From a bacterium (GTDB lineage Bacteria > Pseudomonadota > Alphaproteobacteria > Caulobacterales > Caulobacteraceae): DNA of 63,334 nucleotides. The notes below the pieces were generated by a model, which worked only from the letters and a program-made list of their open reading frames with translations, did no database searches and was not told the origin of the DNA. Numbering within the stretch: the first letter of the stretch is position 1; each line of letters starts with the position of its first letter. Made by a program: the position numbers and the translations under genes. The DNA lies in the NCBI GenBank assembly GCA_030824495.1, contig JAVBXP010000050.1, positions 1-63,334 on the forward strand, written 5' to 3'. Shown here in pieces: positions 18,856-27,243 of this stretch.

Positions 18856-19395
18856 TCAAATTTCAGGTCGAGGCGGCGGGCCCGAGCGTCGTGCTTGCAG
18901 GTCTTGCCAATCCTCTTCCACCTTCGCCGCAAACACGTCGATCTGCTTACCGACGAAATCAGGGAAATAGGCCCGCGAGACATCTTGCGGCGTGATTTTA
19001 TCACTTAGGTTGAGGTACCTAATTATGGCTTCGATTATCTTCGCGAACCGCTCGCGCTTAAGCTCAAAAGAAGACGGATTTTCGATAGCGTCATGAAACT
19101 GATGCCACGCACGCCGAACCTCTACTGCATCAATAAAGGCCAAATCAATTAGATTTAGCGCATTGAAAACATCGTAGTGCAGAATTTGCGCCCTATACTG
19201 TAAAAGTATAGTCAAGATTTGGCGCTGCTGCCTCGCTGTCTCGTCACTCGCCTCTTTATCTCGACGCAATTTTTCAGCAAATTCGGCGGCCTTAATTGGC
19301 GCGTCTATGGTTGCCTTTACAGCAAGGCAGGCCGCCAGAAATGTAGCAACCCCAGCCAGACCCTGGACCCATGCGGCGATTTCAACGCTCGTCAT
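18856..19395 (-). CDS. Membrane-anchored protein of unknown function, DUF6680-like (179 aa)
   Basis: The product has an N-terminal membrane helix (about 6-28, AAWVQGLAGVATFLAACLAV), a charged linker (EKLRRDKEASDETARQQRQ, about 41-59) and a helical soluble part. The overall plan resembles DUF6680-type proteins, which I recall only weakly. Its ATG overlaps the TGA of the upstream 365-residue gene as ATGA, so the two are translated together. Codon use is less GC-biased than in the flanking chromosome. Confidence 0.65.
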   Translation of the reverse strand: MTSVEIAAWVQGLAGVATFLAACLAVKATIDAPIKAAEFAEKLRRDKEASDETARQQRQILTILLQYRAQILHYDVFNALNLIDLAFIDAVEVRRAWHQFHDAIENPSSFELKRERFAKIIEAIIRYLNLSDKITPQDVSRAYFPDFVGKQIDVFAAKVEEDWQDLQARRSGPPPRPEI

Positions 19396-20489
19396 GCGGA
19401 TGGGCCCTTTGGTGCCTTAGGAGGCTCACTGCTAGGCAGCCTCAGAATTGGCGCACCGGACGGTGTCGGGAACTCTAGGGTGGGGCTCAGCACCCGCAGC
19501 GTCTCAAAGTCAGCAGCATGTGGCGATACCTCGTCATCGGGTAGAGGTTCGGCGGGTGGAAGGAACCTAACATCCAAGGTCATGCCGCGCTCAATCCGCG
19601 CCAAGAGGGCGCGATGCGCCCATATCAGGCCGTTCTCAACCTCCTGAGACCTAGGCCCCTCAGTTTTTGAGGTCTCCATTATTTCGGCGACACGCTCTTT
19701 GACTTTCGCGTCAATTAACTTGTCAACCTTGTTCTCAAATATCTTCAGTTCGTCTTCATCAAAGCTGATGGCCTTCGCGCGGTTCCGTAATTCCTTAATC
19801 TCCAAGGCGGACTTCCAGGTGTCCAAAATCCACGAGACGGACTTAGCTATCATGGCGACGGTGGGAACGCCGACGCACAAATAGATAATCGGATCTGTAG
19901 TAGAAATTTGCTTTACGCCAGGGTCCTCAACCGTCCCCGTGGCCGCCTCAGAGAAGAGGGATATTATTGTATTAAGTGTGTGAAGCTCTTTCGAGAATGG
20001 GTCGAGCTTATTATGGAATAGGTCTCTCGGGATTAATATACCAAGCTCAGCCTCTCCTGGAACAGGAGTGTAGGCTTCAACTCCTAGACGCCCAAGACTT
20101 TCCGAAAGCTGATGCAGTGAAATTATGTATTCTCGCCGCTTATCCAGCATTAAATTGAATGAGCTAGTCACAATAGACGGCGTCATAGTGTTGTCAGCTA
20201 AGTAGCTTCTGACACTTTGCGCCATCTCCGGCCCGAAGAACGGTTCAGCATTTATTTCACTTAGCGCCGCCCTCTCCGCTGGAGATAGATCATCATAGAA
20301 GTGCGGACCAAGCGTGTTTTGCAAATCGTCTAGCGCGTGAACGACTTCGTTTTGATAACTCGGCTCAGCAGGCTGTGTTGTCAGGTTTTGAAGTGCTGCC
20401 TGAAGGCGATCCGCCTTACTTTGCAAGTCGAGGCGCTGCTCTGCGTGGATTAAAAAGTCCACGAGTTCTCTTAACCGTTCAGCGTTCAT
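19392..20489 (-). CDS. Unknown 365-residue protein, partner of the downstream membrane protein
   Basis: The product starts MNAERLRELVDFLIHAEQRL. It has a largely helical N-terminal half, one central hydrophobic segment (about 199-220, PIIYLCVGVPTVAMIAKSVS), a charged likely coiled coil (about 225-275), and a proline-rich tail (PSSEPPKAPKGPSA). No enzyme motif is visible and I do not recognise a family. It forms a coupled pair with the 179-residue membrane protein at the right end of the element, where cargo genes commonly sit. The DNA is clearly lower in GC than the surroundings. Confidence 0.65.
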   Translation of the reverse strand: MNAERLRELVDFLIHAEQRLDLQSKADRLQAALQNLTTQPAEPSYQNEVVHALDDLQNTLGPHFYDDLSPAERAALSEINAEPFFGPEMAQSVRSYLADNTMTPSIVTSSFNLMLDKRREYIISLHQLSESLGRLGVEAYTPVPGEAELGILIPRDLFHNKLDPFSKELHTLNTIISLFSEAATGTVEDPGVKQISTTDPIIYLCVGVPTVAMIAKSVSWILDTWKSALEIKELRNRAKAISFDEDELKIFENKVDKLIDAKVKERVAEIMETSKTEGPRSQEVENGLIWAHRALLARIERGMTLDVRFLPPAEPLPDDEVSPHAADFETLRVLSPTLEFPTPSGAPILRLPSSEPPKAPKGPSA

Positions 20490-20925
20490 AGCCCCCCGCC
20501 GTCACCTTCCGCGGCACATCGAAGCTGCGCCATGCGGTTTTGATCATTGGACGAGAAGAGCAGGCGTATTGCAAGGCTAACGGGGAGGTTCCAACAGCCA
20601 ACTCAGTTTGCTACACTTCAAGCGAACCATTGTAGCAGGCATCGCTTGCTAAGTGATTGAATTTACTAGAAGTGAGCGGTTTCCCTCTCTCACCGCCAAC
20701 CCCTTTCGATAATCCACTCGCCTGATTTCGAGGTTGGAACTCTGGAGGCCACGGCTCCTGGCGCACACATCTTTGGAATCACCTCTTGGGCTACTCCAGC
20801 GAGGGCTAGGTTGCGGACCTTGTCGTTTAGGCGGCAGCAGCCACCTCTGACGACAATCGCGAGGGACATTTAGCGCGGTCTCCTTTTGTTCTTTTCTCCT
20901 TGAAACCGTCAAGCTACGATCGGTC
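20490..20925. other. Element right end and flank without a gene
   Basis: The region holds the promoter side of the 365-residue gene, the right attachment site and about 220 bases of flank. A leftward frame at 20649-20933 crosses the attachment site and has no ribosome-binding site, so I do not count it. Nothing else is recognised. Confidence 0.5.
20682..20705. repeat. Right attachment site (attR)
   Basis: This is an exact 24-bp copy of the tRNA-Ser 3' end and seven following bases (13239-13262). Only the tRNA tail is present here, so this marks the far boundary of the element. Confidence 0.85.
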
Positions 20926-21408
20926 ATGGACATGCTGATCGATACGTCTGGCTTCCCCGTCGGTCGTGATCTCGACTACGAGAGCGCTGGCGAGGTCGAG
21001 CAGTTGGATGCTCTAGCGGCAGAGGCAAAAGCGTTCGTCCAGAACGACAGCTTCGCGCGAATTTCGAAGCTAACGCTCGCGTTCGGTGTCGTGCCCATTC
21101 TTGGGCTCTTTCTGGTCCGTTTCGAGAATCCCCGAAAACCTGAAGATACGGAACGGTGGGCGGTGGTCGGTGACCTGCCCTCTATGCACTTTGAAACGGA
21201 CGATACCCCGACCCCGGCCCTTGCATTGCAGCTCTACTGCGCGATCGCGCAGGACTGGGCCGACAATGTCCTCGCCGGCCGTAGCCTGTCAGATAGCTAC
21301 CCGATTGAAACCGCGCCGACGCCCGAACACGCCAAGATGCTGCTTGGCCGGGTCGCCTTCATTCGGCAAGAACTAGTCCCTCTCGCTGAGCCGCGCACCG
21401 CCTCTTAA
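20926..21408 (+). CDS. Conserved-looking protein of unknown function (160 aa)
   Basis: This is a soluble 160-residue protein starting MDMLIDTSGFPVGRDLDYES. The central part (FVQNDSFARISKLTLAFGVV, about 37-56) and the segment WAVVGDLPSMHFETDDTPTP look like a compact domain. The rest is helical, ending near RVAFIRQELVPLAEPR. I do not recognise the family. It lies just outside the element, beside decayed genes. Confidence 0.6.
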   Translation: MDMLIDTSGFPVGRDLDYESAGEVEQLDALAAEAKAFVQNDSFARISKLTLAFGVVPILGLFLVRFENPRKPEDTERWAVVGDLPSMHFETDDTPTPALALQLYCAIAQDWADNVLAGRSLSDSYPIETAPTPEHAKMLLGRVAFIRQELVPLAEPRTAS

Positions 21409-21550
21409 GGCTTCCTCGCATCCTCCAGTACGGCGCATCCCCGACGCGCCCATCTGGCCCTGGCGGCTCATGCTGCGATCTGTCACCAAATGCGTCCTAA
21501 ACGCCGCTCGCGGGGGACAGCCAATGCGCGGCGGAGATAGACGGGTCGAA

Positions 21551-21825
21551 CTGACCTGCGGGGCGTGGCCCTGGGTTGCCTGATCACCGTCGTGTTCACG
21601 GCGGCTAATGTCCGCGCGTGGGGCTGACCTTCGCCTCCTCCATCCCGGCCGCCGTGATCTCCATGGCGCTGATGCGGGCGCTGAAGACCTTGACCATCTG
21701 GGAAAACAGCATCGTCCAGACGGTCGCCTCGGCCGCTGGCACCCTGTCGTCGATCACTTTCGTCCTGCCCGGCCTGGTGATGGTCGGCTGGTGGACCGGC
21801 TTACCATTCTGGCCGTCGTTGGGAT
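21551..21825 (+). pseudogene. Remnant of an OPT-family oligopeptide transporter
   Basis: Pieces of the OPT family N-terminus lie in different frames. First comes LRGVALGCLITVVFTAANV (from 21556), which then meets a stop. After a shift and loss of the expected YLGLK-like segment, VGLTFASSIPAAVISMALMR continues to VLPGLVMVGWWTGLPFW. The sequence then leaves the family and ends. Several frame breaks plus the missing remainder show a decayed and truncated gene. Confidence 0.7.
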
Positions 21826-22015
21826 CTGGGTGAACGTGGCGCTGGCCGGCTTCATCGTGGCGACCAACAATCCTTCGCCAATCGCGGTGGCGCCGGCGAG
21901 CTTCCCCGAGCAGTTCATGTGGGCGGGCGCGGGCGTCTTCGCCCTGATCGTGCTGGGCCTCTATCTCTGGACGGAGCTGAAGTCCCGAGACTTCCCGCTG
22001 CTCGAAGCCGACTAG
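21803..22015 (+). pseudogene. C-terminal fragment of a membrane protein fused to the OPT remnant
   Basis: From about 21803 a different frame takes over. It encodes LTILAVVGIWVNVALAGFIV, a short loop (ATNNPSPIAVAPASFPEQ) and a last hydrophobic segment, ending LKSRDFPLLEAD. It reads as the natural tail of a polytopic membrane protein with no start of its own, since upstream in this frame is only shadow sequence. A deletion joining two genes explains it. The parent family is not recognised. The stop shares CTAG with the next gene. Confidence 0.5.
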
Positions 22016-22251
22016 TCCTGGACGTCGGCCTCCGGCCGGTCGTCGCCGGACGAGACCTCGGCGTGCCAACGCCCTTTCTCGTCCTCGTATTCGATGCTGG
22101 TCGTCGTGCCCGGCCGCACCTGCTCGCGCGCGGCCGTGTGGGCGGCGCGCGAAGCCGCATCGTGGCTGGCGAAGGTTTCCGAATAGGTGTCGCCGACCTT
22201 GTAGGCCCAGCCACCGTCGTGTTCGACGATCTCGTACTTCACCGCAGACAT
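22012..22251 (-). CDS. DUF2188-like small protein
   Basis: This 79-residue protein contains YEIVEHDGGWAYKVGDTYSE then FASHDAASRAAHTAAREQ. That matches the DUF2188 pattern of a small strand-rich domain with a conserved GGWAYK-like core and an alanine-rich helix. It is soluble, and its function is unknown. It is convergent with the transporter fragment. Confidence 0.7.
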   Translation of the reverse strand: MSAVKYEIVEHDGGWAYKVGDTYSETFASHDAASRAAHTAAREQVRPGTTTSIEYEDEKGRWHAEVSSGDDRPEADVQD

Positions 22252-22340
22252 GGCCGCTCCGCTTTCTTGAGACGCCTAGCCTGCAAGAAGGCTCGCGCTT
22301 GAGCCGACTTGCAAGCGGCGCCGTAGAAGCAGGCCGACGA

Positions 22341-23078
22341 TCAGGCCTGCTTCTTGGTCTTGCGCTCATCCCGGATGCGCTCGATCGGATCGAGCACATA
22401 GGCGAAGTCCTGGCGGCGGAAGCTGCGGAACAACAGGATCACACCGCTGAGCGCCAGCCAGGTCACGCCGCTGCCGACCGTGATGATCAGCGGGTGATTG
22501 AAGCTCTCACGCTTGGTGTAGTCCATGATGTGGATCATCCAGAAGATGTCCCACAGTCGCCAGGTGTTGTTGCGGCGCTCCAACACCTCACCGGTCGTCG
22601 TCGACAGCAGCAGGGTCGTCTGCTCCTTGTCGGCGAACTCCACGCGCCATAGCGGCAGCGGCAGCGAACGGGTCTCCACGTCGCCTGTCTCGACCTTGCG
22701 GATCGAGGCGACCTTTTCAGAGCCGCTGAACGCCGCGACCGCAAGCGCGGCGGCCTTGACCTCGTCGACGGCCACGGCCTTGCCGCTGACGGCGTCGATC
22801 AGCTTCACGCCGGTCGGCGTCGCCGCCTCATAGACGTAGCTTTCGCCGAGGGGCCTCAGCTTCAGCGCGTGGATGGGGCCACCGACCGCCTCGGCGACCC
22901 GAGCCAGCGTTACCGGCTCAGCCGGCGCGATGGCGGGAACCGGCGCGCGGACCGACGGCTCGCCCGAGACCTTGTGGTGGTCGAGCAGGGCCATCATCGC
23001 GCCGCTGACCGACCAGAGGAGGAACTGCAGGCCCAGGATCAGGCCGAACCATTTGTGCAGGGTGCGGATCAGGAACAT
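22341..23078 (-). CDS. PepSY-type membrane protein, second of a pair
   Basis: This 245-residue protein starts MFLIRTLHKWFGLILGLQFL, with HKW at the start of a membrane helix as in PepSY-associated proteins. A periplasmic part (about 35-180) holds two PepSY-like segments. A region with WDIFWMIHIMDYTKRESFNH precedes a final helix (about 200-220). Such proteins often lie beside TonB-dependent siderophore receptors and may reduce ferric complexes or protect periplasmic factors. It follows a related gene after seven bases. Together with the receptor at 23873-26581 it is probably one transport operon. Confidence 0.75.
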   Translation of the reverse strand: MFLIRTLHKWFGLILGLQFLLWSVSGAMMALLDHHKVSGEPSVRAPVPAIAPAEPVTLARVAEAVGGPIHALKLRPLGESYVYEAATPTGVKLIDAVSGKAVAVDEVKAAALAVAAFSGSEKVASIRKVETGDVETRSLPLPLWRVEFADKEQTTLLLSTTTGEVLERRNNTWRLWDIFWMIHIMDYTKRESFNHPLIITVGSGVTWLALSGVILLFRSFRRQDFAYVLDPIERIRDERKTKKQA

Positions 23079-23085
23079 GGGGACC

Positions 23086-23790
23086 TCAGGCCGCGGCTTT
23101 TTTGCGCGCGCGGCGGCGGCGCCGGAAACTGTAGAGCAGGAGCCAGGCGCCGCTCGCCGAGGCGGCGACGGACATCCAGGTGGCGACACGCAGCAGCGTG
23201 TTGTTCATGTCGGTGCGTTCTTCGTAGTCCATGATGTGGAACATCCAGACGAAGTCGAAGGTGCGCCAAAGATCGTGGCGCTTGGCCACCAGCTCGCCGG
23301 TCAGCGGCGAGATATAGAGGGTCGGCCGCCACAGACCGGCGAACTCGACGCGCCAGATCGGGACCGCCCGGTTTTTGATTTCGCTGGGCGCGACGTCGAG
23401 CAGCTCGATCTTCTCGATGCCTCCGACGCCTGCATAATAGGATAGGGCGCGGTCTCGCGCGCCGGTCTCGTCGATGGGCAACAGCAGCTCGCCGCTGCGC
23501 GCATCGAACAGCATGCGGCCGGGAACGGCGTCGACGACATAGACCGGCTGGCCAAGCTGGTTCTCCAGCTTCACTGAGCGCGTACCGCCCGGGATCAACG
23601 AGCCGGGCTCGACCAGGCCCTGCATGACGATGGGGCGGCGATCGGGCGCGCGCACCAGATGGTCGCCGTGGATCGTGTCGATGTGGACGGCGGTCATGTA
23701 GACGCCGCTGATCGTCCAGAACACGGCTTGAACGCCGATGATCAAGGCGAGCCACTTGTGAGTTTTTCGCGCCAGAGCTGGCAAGCGCAT
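23086..23790 (-). CDS. PepSY-type membrane protein, first of a pair
   Basis: This 234-residue protein starts MRLPALARKTHKWLALIIGV, with the same plan as its downstream neighbour: an HKW-bearing first helix, a periplasmic PepSY-like region, FDFVWMFHIMDYEERTDMNN, and a last helix with a basic tail. The two look like an old tandem duplication. An alternative ATG five codons earlier is possible. It lies 82 bases after the TonB receptor on the same strand. Confidence 0.75.
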   Translation of the reverse strand: MRLPALARKTHKWLALIIGVQAVFWTISGVYMTAVHIDTIHGDHLVRAPDRRPIVMQGLVEPGSLIPGGTRSVKLENQLGQPVYVVDAVPGRMLFDARSGELLLPIDETGARDRALSYYAGVGGIEKIELLDVAPSEIKNRAVPIWRVEFAGLWRPTLYISPLTGELVAKRHDLWRTFDFVWMFHIMDYEERTDMNNTLLRVATWMSVAASASGAWLLLYSFRRRRRARKKAAA

Positions 23791-23872
23791 CTTGGTTTCT
23801 CTCAACGCGAAGCGTTTGAACGGTAGGTCGTCGGGCGGGAGTGGGGCCCCGCCCGACGCCTGGACGACTGGC

Positions 23873-26581
23873 CTAGTTGAACTGGTAGGTCAGCCGCACG
23901 TAGCCCCGGCGACCGAGCAGGTCGTAGGTCATGGTGTCAGTGTTGCCGTCCGTATAGCTCTGGATGAACGGCGCCTTGCGGTCGAAGATGTTGTCGACGC
24001 CGAACGCGATGTCGGCGCTCTTGGCGAAGCGATAGGCGACCTGGGCGTTGTGATAAAACACCCGCGGCGACTGGTAGCCGATGTCTTTCGGCCCGGCGTT
24101 GAAGTCGATCGCCTTGCCGATCATCTGAACCGAATAGGTGCCGGTCCAGGTTTCGTCGGTGACGGAGAAGCTGGCGTTCGAACGCCACTTCGGGAAGCCG
24201 CCGTTGCCGCCGCCGATGCGGCCGTCGAACTGGATCGGTTCGGCGCCGTCATAGGCGGTGATCAGGTACTCGCCGAGATAGGTCGTGTTCCAGTCGAGGC
24301 TGGCGCGCGTCGAGCCAATATCGAAGTCGTAGTGGATGCCGATATCGACGCCCTTCATCTCTTCCTTGCCGGTGTTCACCGGGATGGAGGAGAGGAAGTT
24401 GACCTCGCCGGTCAGCGTGCTGCGCGTGTAGTTGGTCGGCCCGCAGAACGGGTGGGTCAGGCCGGCCGAGGCGTAGCAGACCGCCAGCTTGGTCGAGCCG
24501 GGGATCGAGCGGATCGCATCGGTGATCTTGATGTCGAAATAGTCGACCGTGACCGACAGGCCGCTGACCTGCGGCGGCGTGAAGACCACGCCCAGGGTCA
24601 GGGTCTTGGCCTCTTCCGGCTGCAGGTCGCTGTTGCCGCCGTTGGTGGTCAGGATGGTGTTGCCCAGCTGCCTGAAGCCGGCCGGAACGCCGGAAGCCTT
24701 GCAGTTGGCGACCAGGGTAGCGTTGCCGCTGGCGCTGTAGCCGCTGCACGGATCGGTGGTCGTCAGGTTGCCTTCGGAAACGCCGCCGAACAGTTCCGGC
24801 ACGCTGGGAACGCGGAAGCCGGTGCCGTAGGTGGCGCGCAGCCGCAGGCCGTCGATCACCGTCCAGTTCAGGCTGCCCTTGTAGGTCAGGTTGTCGCCGA
24901 ACAGATCGTAGTCTGAGTAGCGGACCGCCCCGTCGGCGACCAAGAGCTTCATCATCGGCAGGTCGGCGAGCAACGGAGCCGAGACTTCCAGATAGGCTTC
25001 CTTGGCCTGCATCTTGCCGGAGATGGACTCCTGCTGGTTGGTGTTGCCGATGCCCAGGACCGTCAGGGCGTCGGGGTCGCGCCAGCCCTTTTCCTCGCGA
25101 TAGAGCAGGCCTGCCGCCGCGCCGACCGGACCGGCCGGCAGCTCGAAGACGGTGCCCGCGAAGTCGAGCGTCACGCTGCGCTGCTCGTTACCGCCGGTGT
25201 CGCGCGAGGTGTAGAGGATGTAGTCTAGCACCTCTTTGGACAGGCTTCCTTCGCCCAGATAGTCGCCGCACGGCGCGCCAGGCACACAGCCCATCGACTT
25301 CTGCACGCGCTCAAGGTTGGCGATGTTGGTCATGGCGTCGATGCCGGTGTTGCGGCCCCAGTTCACCGCCGCTTCCCAGGTCCAATCGCCGACCACCTTG
25401 CCGCGGGCGCCGGCCACCAGGCGATAGGTGTCGGTTTCCTGGAAGAACTTGCGCGGGCCGCCCTCGCCGATCCGGCGAGCCAGCAAGACCAGGTCTTGGC
25501 CGGTTGGGTTGTTCGGGTTCGTGCCCTTGATCGTGAAGTCGCGCAGCAGATCGGGGGTGCCGTCCGGATTGGTCGGACGGTGGGTGAGCCCGCCAGGCGT
25601 GGCCAGCTGGTTGCTCTTTCGGTGAGTGAAGAAGAACTCGCCGAACAGGCTGACATCGTCGGTCAGGTCGTAGTCGGCGAGGAAGGCGGTGCTGATCCGC
25701 TCGATGGGCGAGACCGCGTTCAGGAACGGGTTCGAGTTGAAGCCGTGCTTGGTCCCATTATAGGGCTCGTAGAACTGGCCGTCGGCGCCCGCCGTCTGGC
25801 TGAAGTTGACGATCCGGCCGTCGGCCAGACGCGCGCGGCCGCCCAGGGTGTTGCCGCTGTAGGAGCAAACCAACTGCCCGCCGGACTCGCCGAGGGCGCA
25901 GGGCGCCCGGCTCGCCAGGTTGACCGCTTCGGTCTTCTGATAGGTGAGCGCCGCGGTCACGCCGCCACGGTCGCCGCGCATGCCCCACAACAGATCGACA
26001 GTGTACTCCTCGCCGTCGTTCTCGTCGGTGACGCCGTACTTGCCGGAGACCTTCAGGCCCTCGAAGCCCTGGATGGTGATGATGTTGACCACGCCGGCGA
26101 CGGCGTCCGCGCCGTAGATGGCCGAGGCGCCGTCCTTCAGGATGTCCATCCGGCCGATGATCGCCGTCGGGATCATGTTGAGGTCGGGAGCGCTGTTCGC
26201 GCCGGTGCCGCCGTTCACGACGCGGCGGCCGTTGATCAGGGTCAGGGTGCGGTTGATGCCCAGGCCGCGCAGGTTGACCTGCGCTGTGCCGTAGCCGTTG
26301 CCGGTCCAATAGGCGCTGGTCTGGCCGCCGGCGGCGCCGGCCGACGCCGGAAGGCGCTGCAGCAGGGTTTCGACATTGGTGATGCCGGTGTTGGCGATCT
26401 GCTCCTGGTTCACGACCGTCGCGGGGCCGACGCCGCTGATATCCACCCGCTTGATGCGGCTGCCGGTGACGACCACTTCCTCGACATCGCGCTCAGCGCT
26501 TTGGGCGAAAGCCTGGCCACCCACCATGGCCGTCGTCAGCAGCGCGCTGGCGAACAGCAGATTCTTCGAAATACGGCGCAT
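23873..26581 (-). CDS. TonB-dependent outer-membrane receptor (902 aa)
   Basis: A signal peptide (MRRISKNLLFASALLTTAMV, cleavage near AFAQ) is followed by a TonB-box-like stretch DVEEVVVTGSRIKR and a plug domain (about 45-170, with NLRGLGINRTLTLINGRR and KDGASAIYGADAVAGVVNII). A long beta-barrel ends RRGYVRLTYQFN. It imports a large substrate using TonB energy. Two PepSY proteins downstream hint at a metal complex, but the ligand is not known. The 660-base upstream gap carries a predicted ECF promoter about 545 bases before the start. Confidence 0.93.
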   Translation of the reverse strand: MRRISKNLLFASALLTTAMVGGQAFAQSAERDVEEVVVTGSRIKRVDISGVGPATVVNQEQIANTGITNVETLLQRLPASAGAAGGQTSAYWTGNGYGTAQVNLRGLGINRTLTLINGRRVVNGGTGANSAPDLNMIPTAIIGRMDILKDGASAIYGADAVAGVVNIITIQGFEGLKVSGKYGVTDENDGEEYTVDLLWGMRGDRGGVTAALTYQKTEAVNLASRAPCALGESGGQLVCSYSGNTLGGRARLADGRIVNFSQTAGADGQFYEPYNGTKHGFNSNPFLNAVSPIERISTAFLADYDLTDDVSLFGEFFFTHRKSNQLATPGGLTHRPTNPDGTPDLLRDFTIKGTNPNNPTGQDLVLLARRIGEGGPRKFFQETDTYRLVAGARGKVVGDWTWEAAVNWGRNTGIDAMTNIANLERVQKSMGCVPGAPCGDYLGEGSLSKEVLDYILYTSRDTGGNEQRSVTLDFAGTVFELPAGPVGAAAGLLYREEKGWRDPDALTVLGIGNTNQQESISGKMQAKEAYLEVSAPLLADLPMMKLLVADGAVRYSDYDLFGDNLTYKGSLNWTVIDGLRLRATYGTGFRVPSVPELFGGVSEGNLTTTDPCSGYSASGNATLVANCKASGVPAGFRQLGNTILTTNGGNSDLQPEEAKTLTLGVVFTPPQVSGLSVTVDYFDIKITDAIRSIPGSTKLAVCYASAGLTHPFCGPTNYTRSTLTGEVNFLSSIPVNTGKEEMKGVDIGIHYDFDIGSTRASLDWNTTYLGEYLITAYDGAEPIQFDGRIGGGNGGFPKWRSNASFSVTDETWTGTYSVQMIGKAIDFNAGPKDIGYQSPRVFYHNAQVAYRFAKSADIAFGVDNIFDRKAPFIQSYTDGNTDTMTYDLLGRRGYVRLTYQFN

Positions 26582-26989
26582 GCCGACCCCCTCAATCCCT
26601 AGAAACCACAGCTCGACCCACCCAGGCCGCGCCCTTCATTCACCCAACTGTCTTGTGCCCCGCCCCCGGCGCGTCAAGACATGTATATACATATTAGACC
26701 GCGAACCTGCGGCACGAACTTCCACTAATCCGCAAGTTTCTGGATCGGAATCCTGCAATTTGCAGCTTTGTGAAGGTATATTTTCCACACTTTGACGGAA
26801 CGCAAATGCGATCATCGTTATTTGCGCGATCTCGAATATTCATAGGCAAGCACCGGAAAATATTTCAATTGATCATTCAGTGTGCAGCCATGACCAACCA
26901 AAGAGCGGGTGCTACAATGGATCACTCAATCAATACGAGAGTCCATTTCTCCAGGTGAGACCTGCCGATACATAAATCAGGAAAATTTC

Positions 26990-27120
26990 GATTTGTGATC
27001 ATCCACGGATGATCACAACCCACGAGCATATCGCCGCGTGGATTCCATCTATTACTTATATGTTCGGAAAACCCCTCCGCCGCCCGATCCCGCTCGACCA
27101 CGTTGCGAAGTGGTCGTTCG
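26990..27120 (-). ncRNA. Candidate structured small RNA or leader RNA
   Basis: A transcript from the predicted promoter (-10 at 27127-27132) would start near 27120 and at once form a perfect 7-bp hairpin (CGACCAC 27095-27101 with GTGGTCG 27110-27116). A weaker stem follows at 27020-27041 (CCACG/CGTGG). A perfect inverted repeat with 12-base arms comes next at 26993-27018, then AUCGAAAUUUUCC. This suits a small RNA of about 130 nt ending in a hairpin. The run of U is short, so it could instead be the start of a long receptor leader. No coding frame with a start site lies inside. Confidence 0.35.
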
Positions 27121-27126
27121 ATAGGG

Positions 27127-27153
27127 ATACGCGCGGCTCGCCACGATCCCTCA
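27127..27153 (-). promoter_or_regulatory. Predicted ECF promoter (copy 4)
   Basis: On the minus strand TGAGGG (27148-27153) is separated by exactly 15 bases from GCGTAT (27127-27132). This is identical in sequence and spacing to the copies at 30437-30463, 31801-31827 and 31830-31856. It points to the gap before the TonB receptor. No gene starts within 500 bases, which supports an untranslated transcript or a long leader. Confidence 0.6.
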
Positions 27154-27243
27154 CTTTGCCGCAACGCGCCGCTGCGATGGGTCGAGGTCAGCAGGCGACC
27201 TGGCGACGGCGAGTGACACCCGCGCCGCCGCCAGGCCGGATAA

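Larger units (their letters stand above)
13239..20705. mobile_element. Integrative element inserted in the tRNA-Ser gene
   Basis: A 24-bp sequence covering the 3' end of the tRNA (13239-13262) is repeated exactly at 20682-20705. A tyrosine integrase begins about 100 bp inside the left end, reading away from the tRNA. Inside lie a serine recombinase and mostly unrecognised small genes. Base composition falls well below that of the flanks between about 18850 and 20650. No conjugation, replication or virion gene is recognisable, so it may be a mobilisable island, a phage satellite or a decayed prophage. Insertion leaves the tRNA intact because the left repeat restores its 3' end. Confidence 0.85.
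26582..27243. other. Large gap between the TonB receptor and the copper operon
   Basis: No convincing gene is seen. The region is AT-rich from about 26690 to 27060. It contains the palindrome ATGTATATACAT (26681-26692), three stem-loops between 26993 and 27116, and a copy of the TGAGGG-N15-GCGTAT promoter motif at 27127-27153 pointing left. It may be a long leader of the receptor gene, a small-RNA locus, or both. Confidence 0.6.

Noticed and set aside
20649..20933. A 94-codon leftward frame across the right attachment site
   Set aside because: It spans a recombination junction, has no ribosome-binding site and has mixed composition, so it is unlikely to be a gene.
23792..24916. Long plus-strand frames opposite the TonB receptor (also 25496-26602)
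   Set aside because: They are antisense shadows caused by high GC. The composition is valine/arginine/glycine-rich with no motif, and the receptor on the other strand has a signal peptide, plug and barrel.
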